Assembly (NCBI GenBank): GCA_905250125.1
Contig: CAJNOL010001423.1
Coordinates: 1-64,000 of the forward strand
Length of the DNA: 64,000 nt
From: Rotaria sordida
Taxonomy: Eukaryota > Rotifera > Eurotatoria > Philodinida > Philodinidae
Reading direction: 5' to 3'
In this document: positions 24,058 through 34,629 of the stretch, piece after piece
Numbering within the stretch: position 1 is the first letter of the stretch
Layout of the letters: each line of letters begins with the position of its first letter
Program-made: the position numbers and the translations under genes
Notes under the pieces: generated by a model
What the model was told of the DNA's origin: nothing
Databases searched by the model: none
Seen by the model: only the letters and a program-made list of their open reading frames with translations

Positions 24058-25384
24058 GTCGAGTACAAATCTCGTCGATATTTGACGCAAACTTAAATGT
24101 GCAATTATTGATCGACAGAAATACGCAGAAAAATAAAGGTGAGAACCTCGATCTTTATTGTTTTTTGGAAAGATTACTTTTATTGAAAACTATTCACTGA
24201 AGAGCGGCTCAACTAAAATGCAGCAACGACAATTCCATGCTATATATCACATATTTTATTTACGTATGTGTATTAATAACGAATAGAAAAGGAACAGCTC
24301 ATGCTGCTCATCTGGTTTCATACAATCTATTGCATCACGGAAACGTGGCCGCGTCATCTCACGTCACTCGCCTCACCAATTGATAGTTAGTCAGAACAGA
24401 TGGCGTATCAGTCCAGAATCCGTATCAAAAGGACGCAATGTGTCTCCATCTTATTACTTCAACCGACAAAAATCACTTAAATTTAATTGAATCGAAGGAA
24501 GAGTTTTCACAATCAAATAAAATTCAAGATTTTTCTCGCAGAAATCGAAGTTGCAATCACAGACATAATAAAACCAGCTTGAAGGTGTCGTCATAGAGAA
24601 GAAAAGAAACATGGTGGTGGTATAGACAGAAGATATTTTCTCTGTCTTCATCATTCACCCATATCACTCAGGTGACCTACAGCGATAGCAAGCAAAATAG
24701 GTAATTATTGACAACACCAATCATAGATGGATACGAAGCGAATTAAAATGGATAGAAGATGTCTCTCTGTTCTGAAAGAGACCGAAGCAGTCAGTTAATA
24801 GAAGAAGAGAGAAAATATGAAACCTTGACGAGAGAGATGAATCGAAAGAGTAAAGCTAGATTAAGATGATGATGTACTACGACAATTACAAATTGATCTA
24901 GAAAATGATGAATTTAATTCGTACTATTTCTCTAAGCTCAAATCTGTTAATCAAAGGGCATGCGTAAAATCATGCCTAGAAATTATTATCAGAAAGATTT
25001 CTTTCTCATCTTTTCGACACCGACATTCGATCAATTTTATACTTCACCCAGAGTATAATTATCAATCGAACTGATAGATAATGACATTAATTGATTGAGA
25101 TTCTGCATAATGATTCAAGATTGTTTATTCAATGCAAGGCGTATAGACAAGTGTCGAATAGTTCCCTCAGGAAGATTTGGATCTGTTAGAAGAATTCCCA
25201 GAAACCTTTTGAAGTTGCAGATGAAGTTGGTATATCTCTCTTTCCTCACTACTCATTCCCCGATTATGATTAAAACACTTCACTGTTGATCTATAGCTAG
25301 TTTTGTTGTTTACACGGTCTGAGCTATCTTTTACTCATGTTTTTCTAGTCGTTGCCGGTCTATGACTGTGGTTCTCTTTTATAT
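24058..25384. other. Upstream region of the VWA gene, no gene seen
   Basis: Contains a GC-richer patch at 24330-24370 with a CRE-like octamer, TCACGTCA, at 24359-24366, about 300 bp upstream of the VWA start codon. This could be promoter sequence, but the match is short. The frame at 24454-24654 (-) has no support beyond its length and is left out. Confidence 0.25.
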
Positions 25385-25610
25385 ATGGTCCCGTCTTTTT
25401 CTTTTTCTTTTCTTTCCTTTTTTTTAGTTTTTTCTTCTTTTTTTCTATTTTTCCTTTCATCTACTCTCGTTGTGTTTCTTCTCGCTTGCCCTTATTTTTG
25501 TTATCATCATCTCGTCGTTCTCTTCCTTTTTCTTCTCCATCCTGCTGTTCATCCATCTTTTTTTTTTAATATATCTTTCTTTCTTTCTTGTTCTTTTCTC
25601 TTTTTTTTGC
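25385..25610. repeat. Polypyrimidine tract
   Basis: About 220 bp in which the plus strand is almost only C and T with scattered A/G. It is made of TTTTTCTTT, TTTCCTTTT and CTTTCTTTC units. The overlapping open frame encodes only a Phe/Leu/Ser-rich translation of the tract and should not be taken as a membrane protein. Confidence 0.7.
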
Positions 25611-25782
25611 AACACACTGAGGATCAAGGTGAACTCCTCTTTGTACTGTTAGGCCCATTTGGGCACATATCTCCTCAACTGCTTAGTAAAAAAAAAGACA
25701 AGTGTCGAATGTTAGAAAAATAAATATGAGGAAGACTCAGGTCTATGGGTAAGAATGATTCATACATAAGATGTCGAGTTTA

Positions 25783-26790
25783 CTAGAACAACCAGTTGGT
25801 ATCGTAGGAACAAGTGAACTTATACGAAATGTTGATTGTATCTATGTTTAATACTGTAAATGTCTGAGCGGAAAGTATAGAGAAAAGCATCAATGTAATC
25901 TGATGGTGGCTTTCGATGATATCGAACAAATCCTTGATGTTCTCCGATCTAAAATTGGCTTCCGAATGAATCGAGAAGTGTATCAATTTGTTATTAGGTA
26001 ATGTTTTTAGTCGAAAAACAGTTAGCTTTGATAAAAATAATTGAGAATGATGTTTTCTCATTGGTATCTATCCAATTTAATCAGATTTGCCTCAATGATC
26101 GAATGATTCAAGTTAGACGTGGTTTTCTTAGAAAATTGAACATTAAATGTTGTTAACGTATGTCACAGAGCTTTAAAGAAATTGACGGATTCGTTGATGC
26201 TAAATGTTGACCATCATTAAGATTATTCAATAGTAAGCAAAGGTTTCAAGTAAAAGATGTTCATTCCAATAGCCGATTTAACTCATTCACATGGCAATAG
26301 TTTCTTAAGATTGAAAGATGTTCGAGCAATGACACAATCACTGTTGGAATATGAAAATTTCCTTGTGCATTCAAACAACAATCAATAAGATTAGGCAACT
26401 TCCAAATACTGTTGACTAGGTGTAGATCATTCATATGTCTAAATGGAGAATCACATTTAGCAGTTTCTAGACGAGTAAGACACGGTAGAAAATGATATTC
26501 GATCATTATTTTGTTCAGAAAATTAAACGTAAAGAGAATAAATGCGTTTTCATTTAAGTTTTTTTATCGGTCGTCAATTGAATTTTCTCCAAAGAAAAGT
26601 AATCGATGGCGAAAAAACGGAAAACAAAGACATCCAATAGATGTGGTAAAAAGTTTTGAAACGAATATGATAAAGATTCGTTTCGAGAAGATAAATTTGA
26701 AAGAAATGTGCTATTTTGTACACGATCTGAGCAAGCATGATGCACTGATAGTTTTGTAAGACGATATTTCAGTGATTCTATCGGACGCAC
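25783..26790 (-). pseudogene. Decayed F-box/LRR-like protein
   Basis: Three blocks in three reading-frame phases on the minus strand (26790-26554, 26506-26261, 26061-25783). Read in order they resemble the leucine-rich part of the large F-box/LRR-like family of bdelloids: a tract with LETAKCDSPFRHMNDLH, then NSIWKLPNLIDCCLN and HIPTVIVSLLEHLSI. Frame changes and stops separate the blocks, and sequence further upstream (to ~27500) is more eroded. No F-box motif is recognisable. Calling it a pseudogene rests on the frame breaks; the family is inferred from the regular hydrophobic leucine pattern and remembered bdelloid proteins. Confidence 0.35.
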
Positions 26791-28369
26791 TTGCAGAACA
26801 TTAAAATGTTACCCATTAAGATACTATTCAACATGTTCAAAAATTCTATACAAATGTTAATGCACACGCCACGTAGCTTAAATGATGACTTCTTGATTTC
26901 GGACTTTAGTGAAGGGAATTTTTTCTAATAACAGTCTTTGTTAATGCTGTGATTAACGGAAGATAATTACAACATCGATAAAGTCACGATGGAAGAAACT
27001 TTCTCCATCAACGATCTGATTAGAATTTCTCAATATTATTCTACGAATCTTACTACGTAGTAATTAGTTCAAACATTCATGTCGTTTAGTCGAATTCGCT
27101 GAAATATTTAGTAAAAATTTGATTATAAAACAGGTCAATGCTTCTTTGACCATTGGATCTTCAATAATCCTCCGACTTGATTAAAAATCAAGAACTTGTT
27201 AATAAAGACCTTTGCTTTTCCTATTATACAAGTGCTATAACAGCAGCACTCGATTAAACTTTTCATTTACTTGAGTATTCAATTGGAAATGTCTAACATC
27301 AAGTAGAAATCGAATCAATGTCGATTATACAGTTTGAGCATGTCGTATGGAATGATGTTGTAGATCGTTTCTCAAGCCTTACCTACTCATCACGATTGTT
27401 ATAATCTGAAATATTTCATCGTGCAATAATGCATCATCTCTTCTCATTTCAACAAATTTAAGAAAACACAGTGATTCTCATTTTGAATATGAAAAAATTC
27501 AATCAATCAAACAATTTTCTTCGATAGTTCATAAGGAAAAAATGTGAAAGTGATTAATTTCATTTCATCTGACGATCATTGATCATCATGTTCAAGAGAA
27601 AATCGCAATGATCCAGTAGGATATTGCTCTTATTCAAAGATTTAACATCAATCTTAGTAATTCAATCAGATCTTCAAAGTGTTATCAAACTTTGTAGTAG
27701 TGCACGGATCACTATGATTCACTGATTCGTTGAAATGAATGATCGATACGAGGAATCCAATCATCTTTCAATATTGTTCATCAATTTAGATATAAATCGT
27801 TTTTTTTCAATCTTGATCAATCTTTATCCCAATGTCAAGTGAAAAGATCAAGTACATCTAATTGACAATCGAATAAAACTAATCATAGATCAGAGCACAA
27901 TGTGATCTGACATTCGATTTAGTGAAAAAATAGTTTCTTCTCACTTTCTTGATGAATATTCTTCATAACATTTATTGTTTATTGTTTTCCACATCCACAA
28001 TAACAATCGCCAACTCATTATCTTGACTCTTGTTTCTTAATAATCATTATTTCAAAGTGATAGAGTTCTCTTTTGTTGGCCATTTTAATACTGTGACGTT
28101 CATTGTTTTGAAGTGACACGAGATAAGAATAAGTTTTCAATTTGCCGACAAGTTCAGATCATTGTTCACTGCACACAGAACACTTTAACTATTCGATAGA
28201 TCAAAATTCAAATCATCCTTAACATTTGTCTTTTTTTGCATAGGGAAATTTCAGAAATCGAGGATTACTCAAAGATAGATACAAAATGTTTTAGATTGAT
28301 GACCAATCAGAATATTTGATAGAACTTGATGAAAAATGATTTCTTTCCATGTAATTCATCATTATATAC
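26791..28369. other. No intact gene; possible 5' relics of the F-box/LRR pseudogene
   Basis: Minus-strand stretches around 27200-27500 have short leucine-containing peptides that could be older parts of the decayed F-box/LRR gene, with many stops. Nothing else is recognisable. Confidence 0.25.
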
Positions 28370-28971
28370 TATTGTTCATTTCAAAATATAATGTACTCCA
28401 CTGTTTTTTGAATAACTCAAGAACACAATTAACTAGAGACCTGCAGTTTTCACCAATCGATAGAGGTGACAGGGGTATATCTTTTATTCGAATATTGTAT
28501 AAGATGAAATCATTTTAACATGAGTGATTTCTGTAGAACATTGCAACAAACGTATAAAGACTGTCTGTCATTCAGATGAAATTTTTATTTTCACATGTGA
28601 TCTAGATAGAGCAACTTCAGATCTATAGTTCAATATATAATTTGAACGATTATCTTTCCATATCCTAATGTTGACCAAATAAAATCGTTTACTTACTAGC
28701 ACGAAAACTATGGATTTATTCCAATTTTTAAGCAAATTTTCTTACTTTTAGTCAAAATTTCATCTGAATGACAGACAGTTTTTATACGTTTGTTGCAATG
28801 TTCTACAGAAATCACTCATTTTAAAATGATTTCATCTTATACAATATTCGAATAAAAAACATGACCCTATCTCCTCTATCGATTGATGAAAACCGAAGGT
28901 CTCTCGCTGATTGTGTTCGTGAGTTATTCAAAAAACAGTGGAACACATTATATTTTGAAATAAACAATAGG
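28370..28971. repeat. Near-perfect foldback element, 216-bp arms
   Basis: Arms 28370-28585 and 28756-28971 are inverted copies with few mismatches, sharing CTGTCTGTCATTCAGATGAA, AGAACATTGCAACAAACG and CAATATTCGAATAAAA on opposite strands. They flank a 170-bp unique centre. No open reading frame. The outer ends resemble the repeat-end motif found at 59265-59375 and 6315-6410. High arm similarity implies recent insertion or gene conversion between arms. It ends about 100 bp past the stop codon of the NHL gene, so read-through transcripts could form a long hairpin. Confidence 0.8.
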
Positions 28972-29068
28972 CGATAGAAGATACTTCTATTCAAAATGAT
29001 TTTATTTTTCGATTATTTGTACAAGACTATGATAAAAACGTTAAAACAATGCCAATTTTCAAAACTCA

Positions 29069-32000
29069 TCAACTTTGATCAATATTGAACTTTTGTACTC
29101 GATGATTTCCTTGATCACTCACATAGAGATTACCCTCTTGATCAAATGACAAGCCAATGGGACAATAGAGTTGATTCGATTGATTTCCTTGACCATTTCC
29201 ACCAATGATGACAGTTCCCTCTGTAGATCCTTGACGCCAACGCATTATTCGATGGTTCGAACAATCAGCCACATAGACAGTACCTAATTCATCCACGACA
29301 ATTCCATGGGGATTTGATAATTGTGTGAGACTATTTCCTTTACCATGACCACCAGCCACAACAATACCTTGTTTTGCACCTTCTATCCATTTCATTACAC
29401 GATGGTTATCCTTATCTGATACGTACACTGAATGATCTCGATCGACGCATACGTACGTTGGTTGATTCAATTGATCAAGGCGATTTCCTTGTCCATTTCC
29501 ACCTGCAACAATTGTTTCTTGACGTTTTCCCAGTCGATATCGCCTAACTTCATGTTTATCAAAATTAGCAACATAGAGAAATCCATCATCGTCCATTGTC
29601 AAGCCCGAACATCCAACGTTTGAGATGATCGTTTCTCCATTTGTACCATTTTGAAGAGACCATCGAACAACTCTTTCATTGTCAAGATCACAAATGATGA
29701 GACTATCTCTTTCTTTATCAATAATCATATCTGTTGGATTGTGCAATTGATCAGAACGATGTCCGCTTTCATTTCCACCGGCTATAATTCGGCCAGTCGT
29801 CACATCACATTTCCATTCCATAATACGATGATTCGAGCAATCAGCAGTGTAAACAGTTTGATCATTACCAACATACAAACCATTTGGATAATGAAGTTGA
29901 TTCGTTCCATTACCATATCCATTTCCTCCAGCTACAGTGATACCATGCTGAATCCATGTTGCATTTTCATTCAGATTTGCACTGCGTAGAAGTGGTACTG
30001 AAAAAAAAACACAAATTTGTCCATTGATGCTAGATCAATATATGTGGATAAAAATCAATATTTAAAGTGCAGAATTTTGATCAAGAAAGAGAGAGGAGAG
30101 GAAGAATAGTTCTATTCAATAATCATATGGAATAATGTCTCAAGATTAATCTCATTGTTTTGGTATTTTGAATGAAGAAAAGTCTAAAAATTTCTATTGA
30201 ATGATAATTAATATTCAAATTAAAGATCGAAGATTCTCTTCATCTTTCAAACAATCTTTAGTAATAAAATGTCACTATTGATCATTACAGTCAATGAAGA
30301 TAATTTGACAGTGTCGTTTTTTTTCGAATATAGAATTATTGAAAATAGTCTGTAGACGATTGAAATGATTATTGAATTTCGATCGAAATCGATTCAATCC
30401 AAATTTTCACTTTACCTATTTTCCAACGGAAAAAAAATCAACTGAATGTCGTCAATACTCTCTTGGAAATGAACTTCAAGTTAAGAATTATTGATATGAT
30501 GTCAATGTTTTTTGTTTCGAAGAAAAAAACGATCGATACTTTAAGAAATATTTGAAATATGACAAAATCATTGAGAAAAAAGGTTATTAACTTTCTATTA
30601 TCATTTAGAAACAAAAGTTTTAAAAATACTTGACACGATTATTTATTTTTGAAAAAGTCTTAATGTAATTTATTTCTTTACTTTTCACTGAATGTCAGGC
30701 GAACGTGAAGAGAATCGCACTTTAAGTTTTTCACATATATCATTCAGAGAAAGTTTCTCCATCATTTTATTCTGAAAAGTGATTAGATGGAGACAAATCG
30801 AATAATTCAACAGTATGTAATGCACATTGAAGTAGATAGGTGAAATGGCAGAGCTGTCTTTCGAAAGAAATATTTACAGGTATAAAGTCTTTCAAAAGGA
30901 AATAATTGAATTTATTTCTGTCAGAAACATACTGAGAAATGAAATTTCAAACATTAATGATAGATTTATCGATCGTTGTTTTGATTTTGTTTGATTTCCT
31001 ATTGAAAAATAAAGATAAACGAATCATTTTCATATTTCGAACAGTTGTATTTCTTTTCTTTTGGTTCATTTTTGAAAAACAAATCCATCGTATTCTCCTT
31101 AATTTCTATTTAATATCCTTTTCTGATATCATCTCGAAATGTTCATCATATGAATATTTTGAACGAAGAAAACCTCATTGTGATTAAATTAGATAAATAA
31201 ATGATGTCAAATATTTATCTTCGAGCTATTCATAACTTTTCAGTTATTTCAAGGGATTGTATCTCGAAGTTAAATAGATTACTGTTTATCGAGTCAGATT
31301 TCTTGAAAATTGAAGCTCGCGTGATTATTTTGTTTTCGTGCGTTCCAAAGAGAAATATTCTTCAAATATTTCAATGTCGTAAATAACTGTGCTTCTATTT
31401 TGACGAACAAGATAATTCAATTAAAACTAATCATAATTGTTAACTATCGACAGTTGTTTCATGTTATTTCTATCTTAACAGTAAAGATCGTAGAGGAAAA
31501 ATTGTGTTCTGAAAATTTCATCTTAAAAAATTTCCGGAATGAAATTACCCAGGTCAATCACGCCCGATCGGATCCTGTCGGTTCCAAATAATTCCGACTG
31601 AAACCTATCTCAATTTTGTTGGAATCCTAACTAATGGATTCCGACGTCGGATCTGACATCGGATTTGCATAAAATCCGATCGAATCCTGTCTGTTTTTGT
31701 CGGATTTTACCGGATTCCGGTCCGGATATCGTCGGAATCCGTTAGTTAGGATTGATTGACCTGAGTATTTAGCATAAAAAAATTCTATGATCGAATGTGA
31801 TAATTATAATTGAACTACTTAGAAAATTGGTATTTTTTCTCAAGTATTCAATGATTCTATAGTATTGCTGTATTCATGTTTCTAATAACATTTAATATGA
31901 ATTATAAACAATCTTTAAACTTATTCAAAGAATAGATTATTGTACTCATCATCATCAATAAAATTTACTTTTCTTAACATAATTTGGCAGTAAACTTGTT

Positions 32001-34629
32001 TCTGTAAAATACAATTTAAAAGGAGTGTTGAAGTACATAAGGTAAAAATTTGGACTCATTTCTCCAGATTGTGGATACTCTGAGAACCCACCATCAACTG
32101 CACAAGATGTTGTTGATATACGATCAAAGACCGAATATCAATAGCGTGTTATCATAAGTTATGAACTACTTGGTGATTCCAGTTCGAAAAGAATAAGTAA
32201 AAGAATGATTTAGAAAAGTGTCACAAAACAGATCGACTAAAACAATCTCTTCGTGGTTATCAAGAGTAGCTACATCGTATTTCACATGTTAATCCCGCAG
32301 AGATCATGCTAACAGCTTTTCTATTCGAATTGAATTTAGAATAAAAAGATTTTCATTCCTTTCGGTGAACAAAATTTGATAAATAATCTATTGAAGTTTG
32401 TCAAAAATCATCGAAAATATTCCGATATTGATGTAATCAGATTCATCAAGAAATGTCTTGTTTAATGTTCCTCAAGAAATATATTGTATAATACTCAGTC
32501 GAGATATTTGAATTATTTCTCAATTCTTTTTAAAGATTCTTGAATGTTCAAATGTGAACTATTTCATTTGTTTCTCTATATTAGTTTTCAATGAAATTTT
32601 ATTGAAATATATAAATCAATCATTTGTAATCATTTGAAAAAAGAAACAATCATTTGGATTTTTTTATATTTGAAATAATTTTATTTTTTTTTTATCGATT
32701 CGAAATTGAAATTCAACTACAGTTCAATTCCCCATCAACATCTTAGAAAAAAAAAACTTTTTATATTCATTCTATGAACATTCGAATGAGATACAAGTCA
32801 GTAGAAGATTTAGTTTATCCATCGATTCAACTCAAGAACAATAAAGAAATACCAGAAAAAGAACATTGTCTTTTCTTTGCAATTACAATCGACTGAAGCT
32901 TGAGACTCGAACATTTGATTCTTATAGAAATATTGAATTCATTTTTTATTCACTTGTCATTTGATAATTCATTAGGAAATTGAATTTTGAATATTTTAAA
33001 AAAAAATTTTTCAATGATTAAAATGCTTTCATTTATGAAATTATTTTCAGACGAAGGAAAAGTTTAAAGAATGTAATATTGAATGAAGATCTATGAAAAT
33101 CTTCGAGAATGATTCTTATTTTAGCATTGATCAGACTTTCAAAAACAATTCCTATTTTTTGAATTGAACGATGAATTTGTTTATTGAGATTTTAGTTAGA
33201 ATATTTAGGATTAGAGGTTAATGATTCGAAATGAATAAATGTCAATGCTCTCTTCTCATTGTCGAAAGTTAAATTTTGATAATTGAAAACAATAAGAAAA
33301 AGTGAAATTCATGAACAAATAGAAGATCTTCGAAATCGTTTGATTCTCATCAAAGTTTGTGTTAATTTTCTTATAGGAAAAAAAGAAATCTTCTATTAGA
33401 ATAGTTTTTTTATTAAGGTTTCTCAAAACTCGATCTTAGCCCAGGAACATTCAGATTGCATGAGACTTTCAGATATGTTGGAGCTGGCGAGCAATGGCTA
33501 TTGTAAAATTTTCACCCTCTTATCATGACGTTTGACAGAGATATTCACCAAACAAGGATCAAAAATAGTTCTATCGTATCTTCGAGATCTCTCTGTGGGT
33601 CTTCATTTTATATATTTAAATTTTTTTTTAGTTGAAAGCGTGTACCTAGAGCTAGCCTCTCTCGTGGCCCTTTTTTTTTTAAACTCTTACTTTTTAAGCG
33701 AAGAAAAGAGCTGACAAGTTTAATGACTCAAAAAACCCCTAAGAAATGGCACTGTTTTTTATAGATGTATTTTCTTATATGATAATCAAAAGGCTTATTC
33801 TTAAAAAAAAGGGTCACGAGATGCCTAGCCTTAGACACAAGCTTTCAAACAAAAAGAATATTTGACTTTATCTTTTACCGTGATAGAATTCTACTGGCGC
33901 TACGTCGTTAAATGCATGTTCTGAGAAAAACGAAAAATGATTTTCGGTTTGTTTTGTAAAAACAACTGGTTTTTCGAATAGAGGATGACGAAAATTTTTG
34001 AAAAAGAGATGCCAAATAAAAATCTTTGATTGATTTGTAGAAAAATTTCTTTTCTTCTATATTGTTAGTTTAATGTACTCACAGATTTGTTGTTCTTCTC
34101 GAATGTAAATCAATTGATTCCAATCAATTTGATCATCATCAATAATGATTGATTTATTTATATCTTTTTGAATAAATTGATCAAGTTTTTCTTTTACTCC
34201 ATTAATTTTTTGTTTAAGTCGATCAATATCATTTTCAACAAAATTTTCTTCATCTCGACGAAAACGAATTTCTAATGTAATAGGTTCAAGATATTTTGTT
34301 ATTATTATTTTTTGTTTATCGATTAATTCGCCAAGTTCATGTTGAGCTTTTTCTGCTGCTTTTTTTATTTTTTTGATTGTTATTTTTTTCCATTGTTCAA
34401 TTTGATCAAAAAGATCCGATGATAAATAATTTGATTTTTCTAATTTTTGTATTTGATCAAGAAGTTCATCATGTAATCTTACTATTTCATTATCGAATTT
34501 TATTGATAATTGTTGTTCATGTTCTTTAAAATCTTTTGAACAAAAATATTTTTTACATCCAATACAAAAGCATCTTGCTGCAGGTTTATTACAGATTGAA
34601 CATAAATTTGTTTCGTTTCCTGTTGCCAT
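29069..34629 (-). CDS. B-box/coiled-coil/NHL-repeat protein (probable single gene)
   Basis: Two strong coding blocks. Exon 34629-34083 starts at ATG and encodes ~182 residues: a zinc-binding B-box-like module (CSICNKPAARCFCIGCKKYF, then C..H) followed by a long charged coiled coil. It ends at a consensus donor GTGAGT after the first base of a codon. Exon 29997-29069 follows a T-rich acceptor (TTTTTTTTCAG) and begins with the two bases needed to complete that codon. It encodes ~309 residues of six NHL repeats (for example VYVADCSNHRIMRW, LYVSDQGNHRVQKF), which form a beta-propeller. Joined, the protein is 491 residues with the order B-box, coiled coil, NHL, like TRIM-NHL proteins without a RING. 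Such proteins typically bind RNA or protein partners through the propeller. The joining intron would be 4085 bp, unusually long here, and an extra exon cannot be excluded. If read separately, the first block stops at 34057 and the NHL block lacks a start. Each block alone is near certain; the join is moderate. Confidence 0.65.
31548..31765. mobile_element. 218-bp MITE with TA flanks
   Basis: The ends are inverted repeats CCCAGGTCAATC and CTCAGGTCAATC (right end read on the minus strand), directly flanked by TA on both sides, as for Tc1/mariner-type insertions. The interior is GC-richer than its surroundings and built from repeats of GGATTCCG/CGGAATCC, with a second inverted pair around CCTAACTAATGGATTCC and GGAATCCGTTAGTTAGG. 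Non-coding. It lies in the long intron of the B-box/NHL gene. Confidence 0.7.
32022..32280 (+). repeat. Dispersed repeat, copy 1
   Basis: About 260 bp that recurs in the same orientation at 58612-58860. Shared blocks: GGAGTGTTGAAGTACATAAGGTA versus the 58-kb GGAATGTTGAGGTATATAAGG, then GTTGTTGATATACGATC and the segment ending near GTGGTTATCAAGAGTA. No coding frame is maintained in both copies, so I treat it as an uncharacterised interspersed repeat rather than an exon. Confidence 0.55.

Noticed and set aside
25352..25723. 123-codon frame looking like a membrane protein
   Set aside because: The hydrophobicity comes entirely from the polypyrimidine tract (Phe, Leu and Ser codons).
29432..29989. 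Plus-strand frames opposite the NHL exon
   Set aside because: Shadows of the minus-strand NHL repeats, which have clear repeated motifs.
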